From: Fomes fomentarius
Lineage: Eukaryota; Basidiomycota; Agaricomycetes; Polyporales; Polyporaceae
Length of the DNA stretch: 64,000 bases
Direction of reading: 5' to 3'
Assembly: GCA_022606135.1 (NCBI GenBank)
Contig: JABYQN010000007.1
Span: 682,001 to 746,000, forward strand
Numbering within the stretch: the stretch's first letter is position 1; each line of letters opens with the position of its first letter. The notes under the pieces were generated by a model that saw only the letters and a list, made by a program, of their open reading frames with translations, was not told where the DNA came from and made no database searches. This document shows positions 49,994 through 58,829 of the stretch, piece after piece. The position numbers and the translations under genes are program-made.

Positions 49994-51649
49994 ATGTACC
50001 TCTCCGACATCGCCAGCGAGGGCTACTACTCGCCCAGCCGCAGCGGCACCCGGAACATCGCCGGAAGCACGCGCGACGTCGACTCGATCGCAGGCGGGCC
50101 CCGCACCCGCCGCTCCAGCCACGCACCCGCACCCGCACCCGCACCTCTCCTCGCCCCCACCTACGATCACGACTCGCCCCCCGCCCCGCCGACGAGCATC
50201 CCGCTCGACGATAACTTTGACGCGTACACGACCGAGGCCCCGACCGAGTGGGGCCGGTTCGACGAGTATGACCGCGACGAGAGCGTGAGCGGGTACCGGA
50301 ACTACGTGACGGAGATGGAGCGCATGCTCGCGGGCCAGATGGACAGCGCCGCGCGTATCAACGGACACTACCACACGGAGCACCAGCAGCTCGACACGGC
50401 GCAGTCACAAGCCCAGACACACGACAGCGGACGGCCGGGGACCCTCCGCCGGAGCAACACGAGTGTGAGCGAGAGCGTGCGGGGCTCGTCGAGGTTGGGA
50501 GAGTCGCGGAGGGGGACGGGCGGGAGGAGAAGCTTCGGGTCCTCGCAGCAGCACCAATCGGCTCAGCCTCACCCTCTGCCGATGTCTCCGCCGGAGAACG
50601 CACGGCAGGTGAGCGGGAAGAAGGGCCAGATCGAGCTCGTCGAGCAGCGCATCTTGGAGGACTCGCCCTCGCGGACGATATCGCTCTGGCGCGAGCGCGT
50701 TGCGCAGAGCAGTGCGGGCGGGAGCGGGTTCGGGGACGATGCGAGGAGCGAGGTGGACAGCCATGTGCATGCGAATCCCCGTCCACATGAACATCGGAGG
50801 GTCAGCTCGGAGGCACGACTAAGGAGGGTCGCGAGTGAGCAGGCGAAGTACGCACCGTCCGCCGACGCAAGTGGCACGAGGAACGGGAGTGTCCGTGGGA
50901 CGGATAACGGGAAGACGGGAAGGGCTTCCTATGAGCGCAGCGAGGTGAGTTGTTACTCTCTGCTCTGGACAGCGCCGTTGCTGATGCCGAGTATTGCTCA
51001 GTACATGATATCGTACCACCAGACCACGAAGAGTGGTCTCCAAAAATTGTTCTCTCCGCGGACCGACACTAGTGCATTGCCTCGGGACCTCAATACGCCA
51101 TCGAGTCCGACGCTGAGCAAGATGTACGAGCGTGGTCCGCCGTCTCCGACGTTGCGCCGGCACGTACCGCGGAAATCTCTGGACCGGAGCGAGGTGTGTG
51201 GCTTTGCCCGCTCACGACGGACCATTGCTAATGCATCCCCTTGACAGTATATGGTCACCTACCCTCAGACCCCGCCGCTCACTAGCAGTCAAGCTAGCTC
51301 GGGCAGCCCAGCTCCGCTGCCGAAAGGCAACGGACATGGCTGCCCTGAACCTCGCTCCCCGGTACACAAGCAGCGCCCCAGCTCGTTCCGCGAAGACACC
51401 CAGACCGGGTCCGTGCTGCGGGCGACGTCGACGTCGTCTGTGGAGGTCATCCTCTCCTCGTGCGATCCGTCGTTGCTGCACATCGCCCCGATTCTCTATG
51501 AGCTCGGGATCAAACGTGTAGACCACCTGCGTGCGATCGCACGACTGAGCGAGGATACGCGGAACAGGGAAGTGAAGGCGCAGGCATTGAAGAGCGGAGT
51601 GACCGTTGTGGAGTGGGCAATCTTCTTGGATAAACTGCAGAGCTTGTAG
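49994..51649 (+). CDS. Conserved-looking protein of unknown function
   Basis: 514 residues in three exons: 49994-50944, 51002-51193 and 51248-51649, each joined in phase 0. Most of it is Ser, Arg, Pro and Gly rich and probably disordered, with a possible helical segment near residue 100-115 (YRNYVTEMERMLAGQM) and another near residue 210 (KKGQIELVEQRIL). The last 80 residues are compact and look like a folded helical domain (SVEVILSSCDPSLLHIAPIL, then a run of charged helices to LDKLQSL). Exons 1 and 2 both end in RSE and exons 2 and 3 both begin YM(I/V)(S/T)Y followed by QT, so the two junctions look alike. I do not recognise the family; further upstream exons cannot be excluded. Confidence 0.7.
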
Positions 51650-51658
51650 GTGGTACAC

Positions 51659-51680
51659 CGTGTGTGTGTGTGGGGGGGGG
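51659..51680. repeat. GT run followed by poly-G
   Basis: About six TG units followed by ten G, just after the stop codon of the gene ending at 51649, so probably in its 3' UTR. Confidence 0.65.
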
Positions 51681-51925
51681 TGTACGAGAGGAGCGATGAG
51701 ATGTAGGATGTAGGATGCAGCGAGCATGGGTTGTACGATTGCCAGGGACATGTACATATTACTTGTACTCCTCTTCGCTGTATCGATATAGTGGCTGAAC
51801 CCGCATGAGTGTAATGAGTGTTCAATGGCAGCAGGCCACCACAGTCCAGACCATGAATTCAGGCCATAAAATACACAGAAAGTACGAAGTCGACGGATAG
51901 CTGACCCCCGCGCGCTCTGTCGCGG

Positions 51926-52486
51926 CTAATTTTCTCGCCAATTGTTCGCGCAAGCCGTACACCTGTGTAGCATTCAGCATGAGGTTGGTATGACCGCAAG
52001 GAAAGCGTGTGCTACAAACCTATAGACTGGAGACGGGTTGTGAGTCAACGACGAGGGCAGAGATGTGTACGATAAAAGACACGCACATGTGGTCATTGGC
52101 TCATCTGCAGACCTTATCTGCAACTGATAAAAGTATGCACGCCCGTTGTCGCATTTCGGACATGTCGCTGCGTGACAGGGTGAGCATACTGAGTGTCGGA
52201 GAAGTCGTGTTTAGACCATTCGTTTACCGTGTGTAGAGTCCGCGTGCTTCCACTGATCATCTCCGCCGAGGACGTCATCCACCTCTTTGCGCTTGAGTTT
52301 CGTCCGCGATGTCATCTGTATGAAGGGATACCGGATGAGTAACCATCGGGAATCGTGGTTTATGGATGTGCGACTGACCTGTTTGGTGATCGGAAATTCG
52401 TATGCGCAGGTGTTGCATGCCCATTTGTTATATCCTGTCTCTGCCGAGATGACAAGCAGGTTCGCACAATTTGGGCAAAATAGCAT
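51926..52486 (-). CDS. RPC11: DNA-directed RNA polymerase III subunit RPC11 (RPC10/POLR3K)
   Basis: Small zinc-ribbon subunit of RNA polymerase III that supports RNA 3'-end cleavage, termination and reinitiation; nuclear. 106 residues, the usual length for the family (about 108-110). The N-terminal ribbon has C4/C7 and C24/C27 (FCPNC, ACNTC); the C-terminal TFIIS-like ribbon has C68/C71 (CPKC) and C96/C99 (CTAC) with the catalytic hairpin QIRSADEP between. Five exons: 52486-52379, 52315-52228, 52167-52087, 52026-52020 and 51962-51926. The fourth exon is only 7 nt and encodes the FYR before the last ribbon; without it the protein loses its frame. Start at the only suitable ATG. Confidence 0.93.
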
Positions 52487-53054
52487 GTTTGTCACTTGTA
52501 GTTAGATCTAACAAAAACGGTGTCCAAAGGAGAGAGATCACTACAACAAGCCGGGCCTCGTATTGAATGTTGAGCGCCCGGTGCAATTTGATGGGCGCTT
52601 CAGTGAGTGCGTCACTTCTGAACGTTGAACGTAACTTTGAAGCTCAAAGCACAACTACATCATGCACACTCGAATTGCACTCAGACACGAAACGCAGCAG
52701 TAATGACTCTACTATAAACAGATCCATCCCCGAAGCCACCCAGGTACTTGTCGTACTAGTGGCGCAATGGTTACTAAGCCTGTCCTGAACATGGAGTGGC
52801 CAGTGCAACTTGCGGACTAAACCGCACAGCCTCACAACAATACGTTTAGGCTCTCCACTGCCACCTCGGGCAACGACAACACAGGTTGTACTCTTACAAG
52901 CGGGCGCAGTTTCATTTGGTGGATATATCTTAGGTGCGTGGTCTTCTCATGATCCAGAGTCATACCCCTGATCTTCTGCCTTTTGAGGTCGAGTCTAGTC
53001 TTTGAACGCCACACTCACACCCTCCTTCCGAGTTTCCTACTACGTACGACTGGC
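52487..53054. other. Divergent intergenic region
   Basis: About 570 bases between the start codons of the RNA polymerase III subunit gene (-) and the SPRY gene (+). It must hold both promoters, but I see no clear TATA box. No coding signal. Confidence 0.4.
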
Positions 53055-54130
53055 ATGTCGTGGTTAAAGTCACTCAAGTCCAAAGCGGAATTCAAAGCCA
53101 AGGGCAAGTTCCGGGCGCCAGCCTACGACGACACCGAGTACGACGCGCCACCCGAATGGCAGGCCGCACCCGAGCAAGTGCACGCCGAGGGTCTCTACGC
53201 CGACGCCACCGACGAAGATTACCAATCCGCCGAGGAGTTCTGCCTGAGGAACCCTCCCGCCCCAGCCCGCCTCCTCTCGTCCGAATCCATCGAGCGCATA
53301 AGGCGGCTCGGATGCGCCGCATGGCAGCTCGAGGTGCCCACTTCGCCACGATTCCGCGGGGTTGTCCATCATCATGGCGACGAGAAGGGCGCCTCGATGG
53401 GTGTCATCAAGGTCGTGACGAAGGACGACTGCCAGGACGTATGTATCCTTAGCGACCTCCCGATCCTTGCGGGACTGTATGACACCCGCGGACGCCCCGG
53501 AGTGTACTACGAGGTCAAGATCCTCCACATGGACGGCGTCATCGCTCTCGGTGAGTGCCATCCGCCGGCCCACCAATGACCATATGCATCATCCGTGTCT
53601 CATGTCTCATGTCTCATGTATCGTGTCTCCTCCACTGCTCACATTTATGATCTTCTGCAGGAACCGCATCCCGCCCCTACCCCGACTGGCGGCTCCCAGG
53701 ATGGAACCGGCTCAGCGCGGGCCTGCACCTCGACGACTGCCGCAAGTTCTTCGAGGACCCCGACGGCGGCCGGAACTACGCCATGGACACGCCCACGATC
53801 CGCGCGGGGGACACCGTCGGGGTCGGCTACGCCTGGGCCCCCGGCGCGCTCTTCTTCACGCACAACGGGCGACGTCTGCCAGACGCGTTTTCGGGCATCT
53901 ACCTCCCGCGCGAGCTGCACGACGTGTACGCCGCGATCGGCGTGTCGGGCCCCGGCGCGTGCGAGTTCGAGGTCAACTTCGGGGCCGGGTCCGACTTTGA
54001 GTGGAAGGAGGGCAACCACTGGAAGGTCGAGGGGCATGTGGGCATGATGCCTGGCGGTTCGGGAGGCGCAGACGATGAGCTGCCCTCGTATTCCGAAGCC
54101 AGGATGGACAGACCGGTGATCTACCAATGA
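53055..54130 (+). CDS. SPRY domain protein
   Basis: 321 residues. Exon 1 53055-53550, intron 53551-53660 (GTGAGT to CTGCAG), exon 2 53661-54130. The first 90 residues are basic then acidic and probably flexible (MSWLKSLKSKAEFKAKGKF). From about 120 to 290 the SPRY/concanavalin-like fold is evident: YYEVKILHMDGVIALG, WRLPGWNRLSAGLHLDD, then GDTVGVGYAW, LFFTHNGRRL and the closing WKVEGH. SPRY domains bind partner proteins; fungal relatives include Ssh4/Ear1-type cargo adaptors and RanBPM-like proteins, but no membrane segment or CTLH domain is present here. The specific role is unknown. Confidence 0.85.
53597..53619. repeat. GTCTCAT tandem repeat in the SPRY gene intron
   Basis: Three 7-base GTCTCAT units inside the 110-nt intron of the SPRY gene; its slippage would explain why that intron is longer than most here. 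Confidence 0.65.
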
Positions 54131-54304
54131 GCTGCTCGCCGCTCGGGCGGGCACATCGTAGGACTGTGATAAGTTATGGTTATGCTGTGCTCCATGTAGC
54201 ATCCGTCTATGGCTTATGTTTACATGAGATTACACCTAAGGACTGTACGGTATAGCGAAGCACAACTAGCTGGGGGGGGGACCAGCCGCATAGAGTCAAA
54301 ACAC

Positions 54305-56327
54305 CTAAACTCTGCACTTGAGCTCGACGCCGGTGACCATCGTGATCGTCGCGCCGAGGCACCAGCCCAGCTCTGTGCCGTCGATCTGCTTCCCGATCTC
54401 AACCTCGCGCTCACCGCTGAGCTCGTAGCCAAGCCGGAGCAGCGCGTGCTGGAAGGTAAGGTCGAGGCACCACTCGGGACGGCCCTCCAGGTCTTCCATG
54501 AGCGCCTTGTCCGTGCCCCATCTTTGCTTCCAGGCGGTGGGGCCCTCGCAGACAGTCTTCGCGAGGTCTCCGAAGGCAGAGACACGGATGGGCCGCTTCA
54601 GGGGATTGGCCGTAGTCGTGAGGAAGGGGCTGAGGCGGTCGTAGAAGTAGGAGAGGAGCAGGATCTTGCCGTGCGGGAACGTCTCGAGGAGCGAGGGCTG
54701 GTACACACCGTTGAACGAGCAGGGCTTGACTTCGCAGATGCTACGAAAGGGTGTCTGTCGTCAGGACAGTATAGAGGGAGGAGACCGACAAAACCACTCA
54801 CGCATCCTTCGCCATCACGAGCTCAACGACCCGGTTGCACGCGTCCCAGTTGCCCACATCCTTGCCAGCCATCGTGACGTTGAACTTCCCACCCAGCCTC
54901 TCATCCTCAATCGTCACAATCTTCTCCGTCCCCTTCGCCAAGCACGGATTCGCCACGGTCGCGTTCACGCCATGGTTCGAGCCCCGGACACTGCTCATGA
55001 ACTCCACAAGCCGATGGGTACTCTCACGAGCGACCATCAAGCCATAGCCCAGATACGAGTGCTGGTACAGCACGCGGGCCACGCCATCGTACTTGAGGTC
55101 GTACTTGTGTTCGCCCTCCTCGAGGCTCGCGTCCGGCTTCGTCATGTCGAACGTCGGCTCGAACACGATCTGCGTCGACGCCCCGCCCAGGTCGAGCACC
55201 GCGTACGGCTGCGGCGGCCGCTCGTTCCCCTTCGCCGAAAGCGTGTTGAGCAGGTAGTTCGCCGTCAGCCACGCGTACACCCCCTCGTCCCGCCCGTCCA
55301 TGATCTGCACCGAGTCGGGGCCCTGCAGGCTGAACGGGTACTTGTCCGCCAGCCGCGTGCGCACCGCCGCGAGGATGTCCTCGGCCTGCTGCTGCCCGAG
55401 CCGCCGCAGTCCTGCGGTCGCCTTCACGGCGACGGGCGTGCACCTGCGCAGCGGCTCCGGCACGACGCGCATCGCCTCGTCGAGCAGCTCGTCGAGGCTC
55501 TCCGCGGCGGCGCGCGGGTCGCCCTTGTAGTCCGACAGCCCGGGCTGGCGCTGCTTGAACACCTCGTACTCGTACGCCGGCGACGGCCCGCAGTTGTTGA
55601 ACTTGTAGATGTGGATGCGCGACCCGGTCGAGCCTGCGTCGATCATGAGTGCGAACTGCACGAGCGGGAGGTCGGGCTTGTACGGTTTTGAGCAGTAGCG
55701 CGTCTTCGTCAGGTCCCCGTCACTCGCTGGGTCCGTCGGCTTTGTCGCAGGGGCCATGTCGTCGTCGTGTACGGGGGGGTAGTCGGGTCGATGGGTGCCC
55801 GTGGGCCCTGGTCCTGGTTGGGGAACTTCGACGTTGTCATGTGGCTTCAAAGTTGCTGTAGCACACTCGTCAGCAAAGCCGATTCAACGGGAAGCACCGC
55901 CCGCGGGGGTAGCAGAGTCGAATAGAGCAATGAAGGAGCTCGCAAGTGGGCTGGGACACGTACCAGGAACATAATCCTCCAGATCCTCCCTTCTTGGTCC
56001 AAAGAAGTACACGAGTCCAATGAGCACGACCGCCCCAATCGCGAACTTCTTCCATGCAAACTTCCGTCCGGGGCTGCTCCTGCTCGGGCCCATGCCGCCC
56101 TCGAGACGTTCGTAGTTGCTGCTCCGCGGCGAGAACATGTTATTGCTTTTGTTTGACCGTTTCCGGGCGTGCGCGTGTGTGCCCGCGGAGGAGAAGTGGG
56201 ACTGAGATGATGCTGCCAACGTTGCAGAGGACGGAGAAAGGAGAGTCGTGGCCGACAGGGGCGCGGCAGAGTCTGAGGTGTCGTGGTCGTCCAAAGTCAG
56301 GATGGGAGAGCCGTTGTGGCCCCGCAT
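54305..56327 (-). CDS. GDA1: Golgi guanosine diphosphatase (GDA1/CD39 family)
   Basis: Hydrolyses GDP (and UDP) to the monophosphate in the Golgi lumen, which drives nucleotide-sugar import for mannosylation. 617 residues from the upstream ATG; a second ATG at 56138 (MFSPRSSNYERLEGG) gives 554 residues and fits the start seen in relatives better. One transmembrane segment at 95-110 makes it a type II membrane protein. Apyrase-conserved regions: DAGSTGSR (194-201), TAGLR (268-272), DGRDEGVYAW (308-317) and LDLGGASTQ (342-350). Exons 56327-55964, 55855-54802 and 54740-54305. The chain ends normally. It is convergent with the SPRY gene, with a nine-G run in the 170-base spacer. Confidence 0.93.
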
Positions 56328-56830
56328 CCGAGCCTTCTCTCGCTAATGGTTCGCAGTCGTCAACGGCTGTGTCACTCAGCCACGCCTTTACATAACTTGG
56401 ATCATCCTCCACGCGGCTAGCGACCACGTCACTCTTTTGCTCTTGTAGTTAGATCACATTGGTTCACACAATATTCTCCAGTACAACATTCACATCACAT
56501 TGGTGAGCTTGATCAACTGCAACGACTACGACAGGGGATGCTATGACAGAGGCCAGGGAGATGGGGGATAAATGGGCACAGGGTCGAGGCACTGGTGCAA
56601 CGACAACATTAGCGACATTTTTGGTTATATCGAATATCGAAAGGGGACATGGGGATGGGGGTACGACGCTACTCCGCGTGCAAGTGGACAGGGGATGGGG
56701 GATACTGAAGAGAGTAGCGAAGAGCCACAAAAATATACGTGGCTGTTGAGAGTGAGATGAGAAAGAGAAACATAATGCATAAGGTATATCAAAGGTTAGG
56801 ACGTGGTGAGGGAGAGAGAGAAGTCAGCGT
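56328..56830. other. Intergenic region between the GDPase and bZIP genes
   Basis: Holds the GDPase promoter and the bZIP 3' UTR, both on the minus strand. G-rich, GGGGAT words repeated on the + strand. No gene seen. Confidence 0.4.
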
Positions 56831-58504
56831 TCATGCCGTATCGAACGACGGCACGTCGTGTCCGTGAGTCTCCAACAATGCCTTGAACAGCATCGCCCGA
56901 TTCTTCCACATCTCCTTCTCCTCCTTCTCGCGCTCGACGGACATCTCGAGCTCACGCTGATACTCGAGTTTGCGCTTCCGGCTCCGCCGTGCTGCGATTG
57001 TGTTCTGCCTGCGCTTGGCCTCGATCGCATCAAGGTCGTCAGGAGCGAGTTGAACCTCGTCCTCTAGCTCGTCCTCTTCGCCGAAAGCTTGTGAACGTGC
57101 CCGCTTCTTCTTGAGCCACGCTGCTGGTACCTCCTTGCGCGACGTCGACGAAGGCGTGACGTACTTACGCTGCTGAATGGGAGCATCCAGAGGTACTAGC
57201 GCCGCAGGAGTGATGTTCTTCCGTGTCCCCGTCGGAAGGTTTTTGCGGAGACGACGGTTGGGCGTGGAGGGCGTGGTGATAGGTGCGTTAAGCGGCGAGG
57301 GATGGAGGGAGGAGGGGTCGAGCGAAGGCGATGTTGGCGACATGGTGAGCATGTTGTCGAAGAAGGCAGGGTGAGGAAGGGAGGGAACGGCGGCCGACTT
57401 GGCGGGATCGGTGGCTCCTCTGAGGCCAAGACCGAGATCATCTCCGAACAGGGGAATATCACCCATGTCGAAGTTATCCGCATCGAAGATCGCCGGGCTG
57501 GTGAGCATATCATCGGCGGATCCGATCGCAGGCGTGGTGAGGAAGTCCTCGAACGGCGAGTCCTCCATCGGCGACGTCAAAAACTCGTTGAAGTCGGTGG
57601 CCATACGGAACTCGGGCGATGCTGATCCAAACATTTCAGTCTCGCCAAACGGCGAAGACAGACAACTATACACACCTTGGATCACGTCCATGATGGCTTG
57701 GACGGCCTCCGGATCAGCAGCGATGTCGTGAGGGTTGGCCCGCTGCGGGGCAGACTGTGTCTCCTCAGGCTTTTGCGACAGCATGTTCAAGTAGTTTGAG
57801 CACAAAGAGGAGAAGTCGAAATCAGAAGTAGAGCTGGAGGCAGCTGATGCGACGGGGGCAGAGGCGATAGACGGGGCTGATGGTGCAAATTTGGATGTTC
57901 GAGGAACTGGAGGCAGTGATTGGGGGATTCCATGATGGGCAGCTAAAGCCGAAGTCGAGTGGAAGACCGGGTGGGATGTCCGAGGACGGTGGAGGGACTG
58001 GTTTAGCGAGACATGTTGGGTGTGGAAGCTTGAGATTGGGAAACTCTCAAGAGGCGGTTGGCGCGATGAACCATGGCTGGTGTAGTGCTCCGAAATGTCG
58101 TGCGATGACGACGCGTTTAGAGGGAAAGGCAGAACATGCTGGCGATGCTGCTGTTGTTGTCTCGGATGCTGATAAGGATACAAGGTGGGAGTGGGGGTGG
58201 GGTTAAGTTGGAGGGCGTCAGCCGGCAAACCCGCGAGTTGGGAAAGTAGTCTGGAAGGCGATGGTGGCTTGATCAGTGGGCTGTTCACAACGGAGGGGTC
58301 ATTGCCGTATTGTTCCGCCGACGGTGCGAGCGTAGAATATGTGGAGAGATGGGGAGAGGCAGGTTCAATGGACATCGCTCTTGGCGAGGCCTCGGCCCCG
58401 GAATGAGATGCCGGCCACTTCTGAGTCATGTACGACATGTTGCGTAGTGATGAGGATGACTCGGGGGACTCGATTGACGAAGAAACAGACTGTGTCACAT
58501 GCAT
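56831..58504 (-). CDS. Gcn4-like bZIP transcription factor
   Basis: Uninterrupted 557-codon gene. The C-terminus holds a bZIP domain: basic region KRRQNTIAARRSRKRKLE (about 497-514), whose NTxAARRSR core is the Gcn4/Cpc1 signature that reads TGACTCA, then a rather weak zipper (about 515-545, few heptad leucines). The middle is acidic and Ser/Pro rich with segments such as SPMEDSPFEDFL and DDLGLGL typical of activation domains; Glu/Asp clusters precede the basic region. Probable role: activator of amino-acid biosynthesis genes in starvation (general amino-acid control). The leader carries upstream ORFs (see separate entries). A downstream in-frame ATG at residue 23 is a possible alternative start. 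Relation to Gcn4/Cpc1 is by motif, not by alignment. Confidence 0.85.
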   Translation of the reverse strand: MHVTQSVSSSIESPESSSSLRNMSYMTQKWPASHSGAEASPRAMSIEPASPHLSTYSTLAPSAEQYGNDPSVVNSPLIKPPSPSRLLSQLAGLPADALQLNPTPTPTLYPYQHPRQQQQHRQHVLPFPLNASSSHDISEHYTSHGSSRQPPLESFPISSFHTQHVSLNQSLHRPRTSHPVFHSTSALAAHHGIPQSLPPVPRTSKFAPSAPSIASAPVASAASSSTSDFDFSSLCSNYLNMLSQKPEETQSAPQRANPHDIAADPEAVQAIMDVIQGVYSCLSSPFGETEMFGSASPEFRMATDFNEFLTSPMEDSPFEDFLTTPAIGSADDMLTSPAIFDADNFDMGDIPLFGDDLGLGLRGATDPAKSAAVPSLPHPAFFDNMLTMSPTSPSLDPSSLHPSPLNAPITTPSTPNRRLRKNLPTGTRKNITPAALVPLDAPIQQRKYVTPSSTSRKEVPAAWLKKKRARSQAFGEEDELEDEVQLAPDDLDAIEAKRRQNTIAARRSRKRKLEYQRELEMSVEREKEEKEMWKNRAMLFKALLETHGHDVPSFDTA

Positions 58505-58608
58505 TGCGAAGAGTCGCGAAGGATGCTTAATGACTGCCAGCGGAAATACGGCGATACTGACGAAAGAGAAGAGGCGAGAGGACTCACGGAATGCTCAGAG
58601 GTTACGTC

Positions 58609-58615
58609 TGAGTCA
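58609..58615. promoter_or_regulatory. TGAGTCA site in the bZIP leader
   Basis: A perfect Gcn4/AP-1 recognition sequence about 105 bases before the bZIP start codon; a related TGACTCG lies at 58699-58705. It would allow autoregulation, but one 7-mer alone is weak evidence. Confidence 0.35.
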
Positions 58616-58729
58616 GATGCTGGACCTCGAGCAGGAGGAGCCTGTCGAGGTGAGTACAGAGATGGTGGTAGGAAGGAGGAGTACGAATACGAACGATCTG
58701 ACTCGGGCGAAGACTTTAACGAAAGCGAT

Positions 58730-58759
58730 TCACCGCATTTCAGACTCAGAGCCGCCCAT
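58730..58759 (-). promoter_or_regulatory. Nine-codon upstream ORF in the bZIP leader
   Basis: ATG at 58759, TGA at 58730, peptide MGGSESEMR. The ATG has G at -3 and G at +4, a good context. The 225 bases from its stop to the main ATG contain no other ATG, which gives room for reinitiation as in Gcn4-type control. Confidence 0.5.
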
Positions 58760-58829
58760 AACCCCGAAACCGGGGGACGGCTGTGCCTGGGCGGGCAGCG
58801 GCCCATGTGCTCCTGCTGCTGCTAATGAC

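Larger units (their letters stand above)
58495..58806 (-). promoter_or_regulatory. Upstream ORF overlapping the bZIP start codon
   Basis: A 103-codon frame starting at 58806 runs past the bZIP ATG (58504) in another frame and stops at 58495, so a ribosome translating it cannot start the main ORF by scanning. If in the transcript it would be inhibitory, as the overlapping uORF of animal ATF4 is. The peptide shows no conservation that I can see. Whether transcription starts upstream of 58806 is unknown. Confidence 0.45.

Noticed and set aside
54666..55691. A 341-codon + strand frame inside the GDPase region
   Set aside because: It is the antisense shadow of the GDPase gene, rich in His and Arg as mirror of a GC-rich coding strand.
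57880..58206. A + strand frame opposite the bZIP gene
   Set aside because: Antisense shadow; the bZIP reading frame is uninterrupted and has a clear domain.
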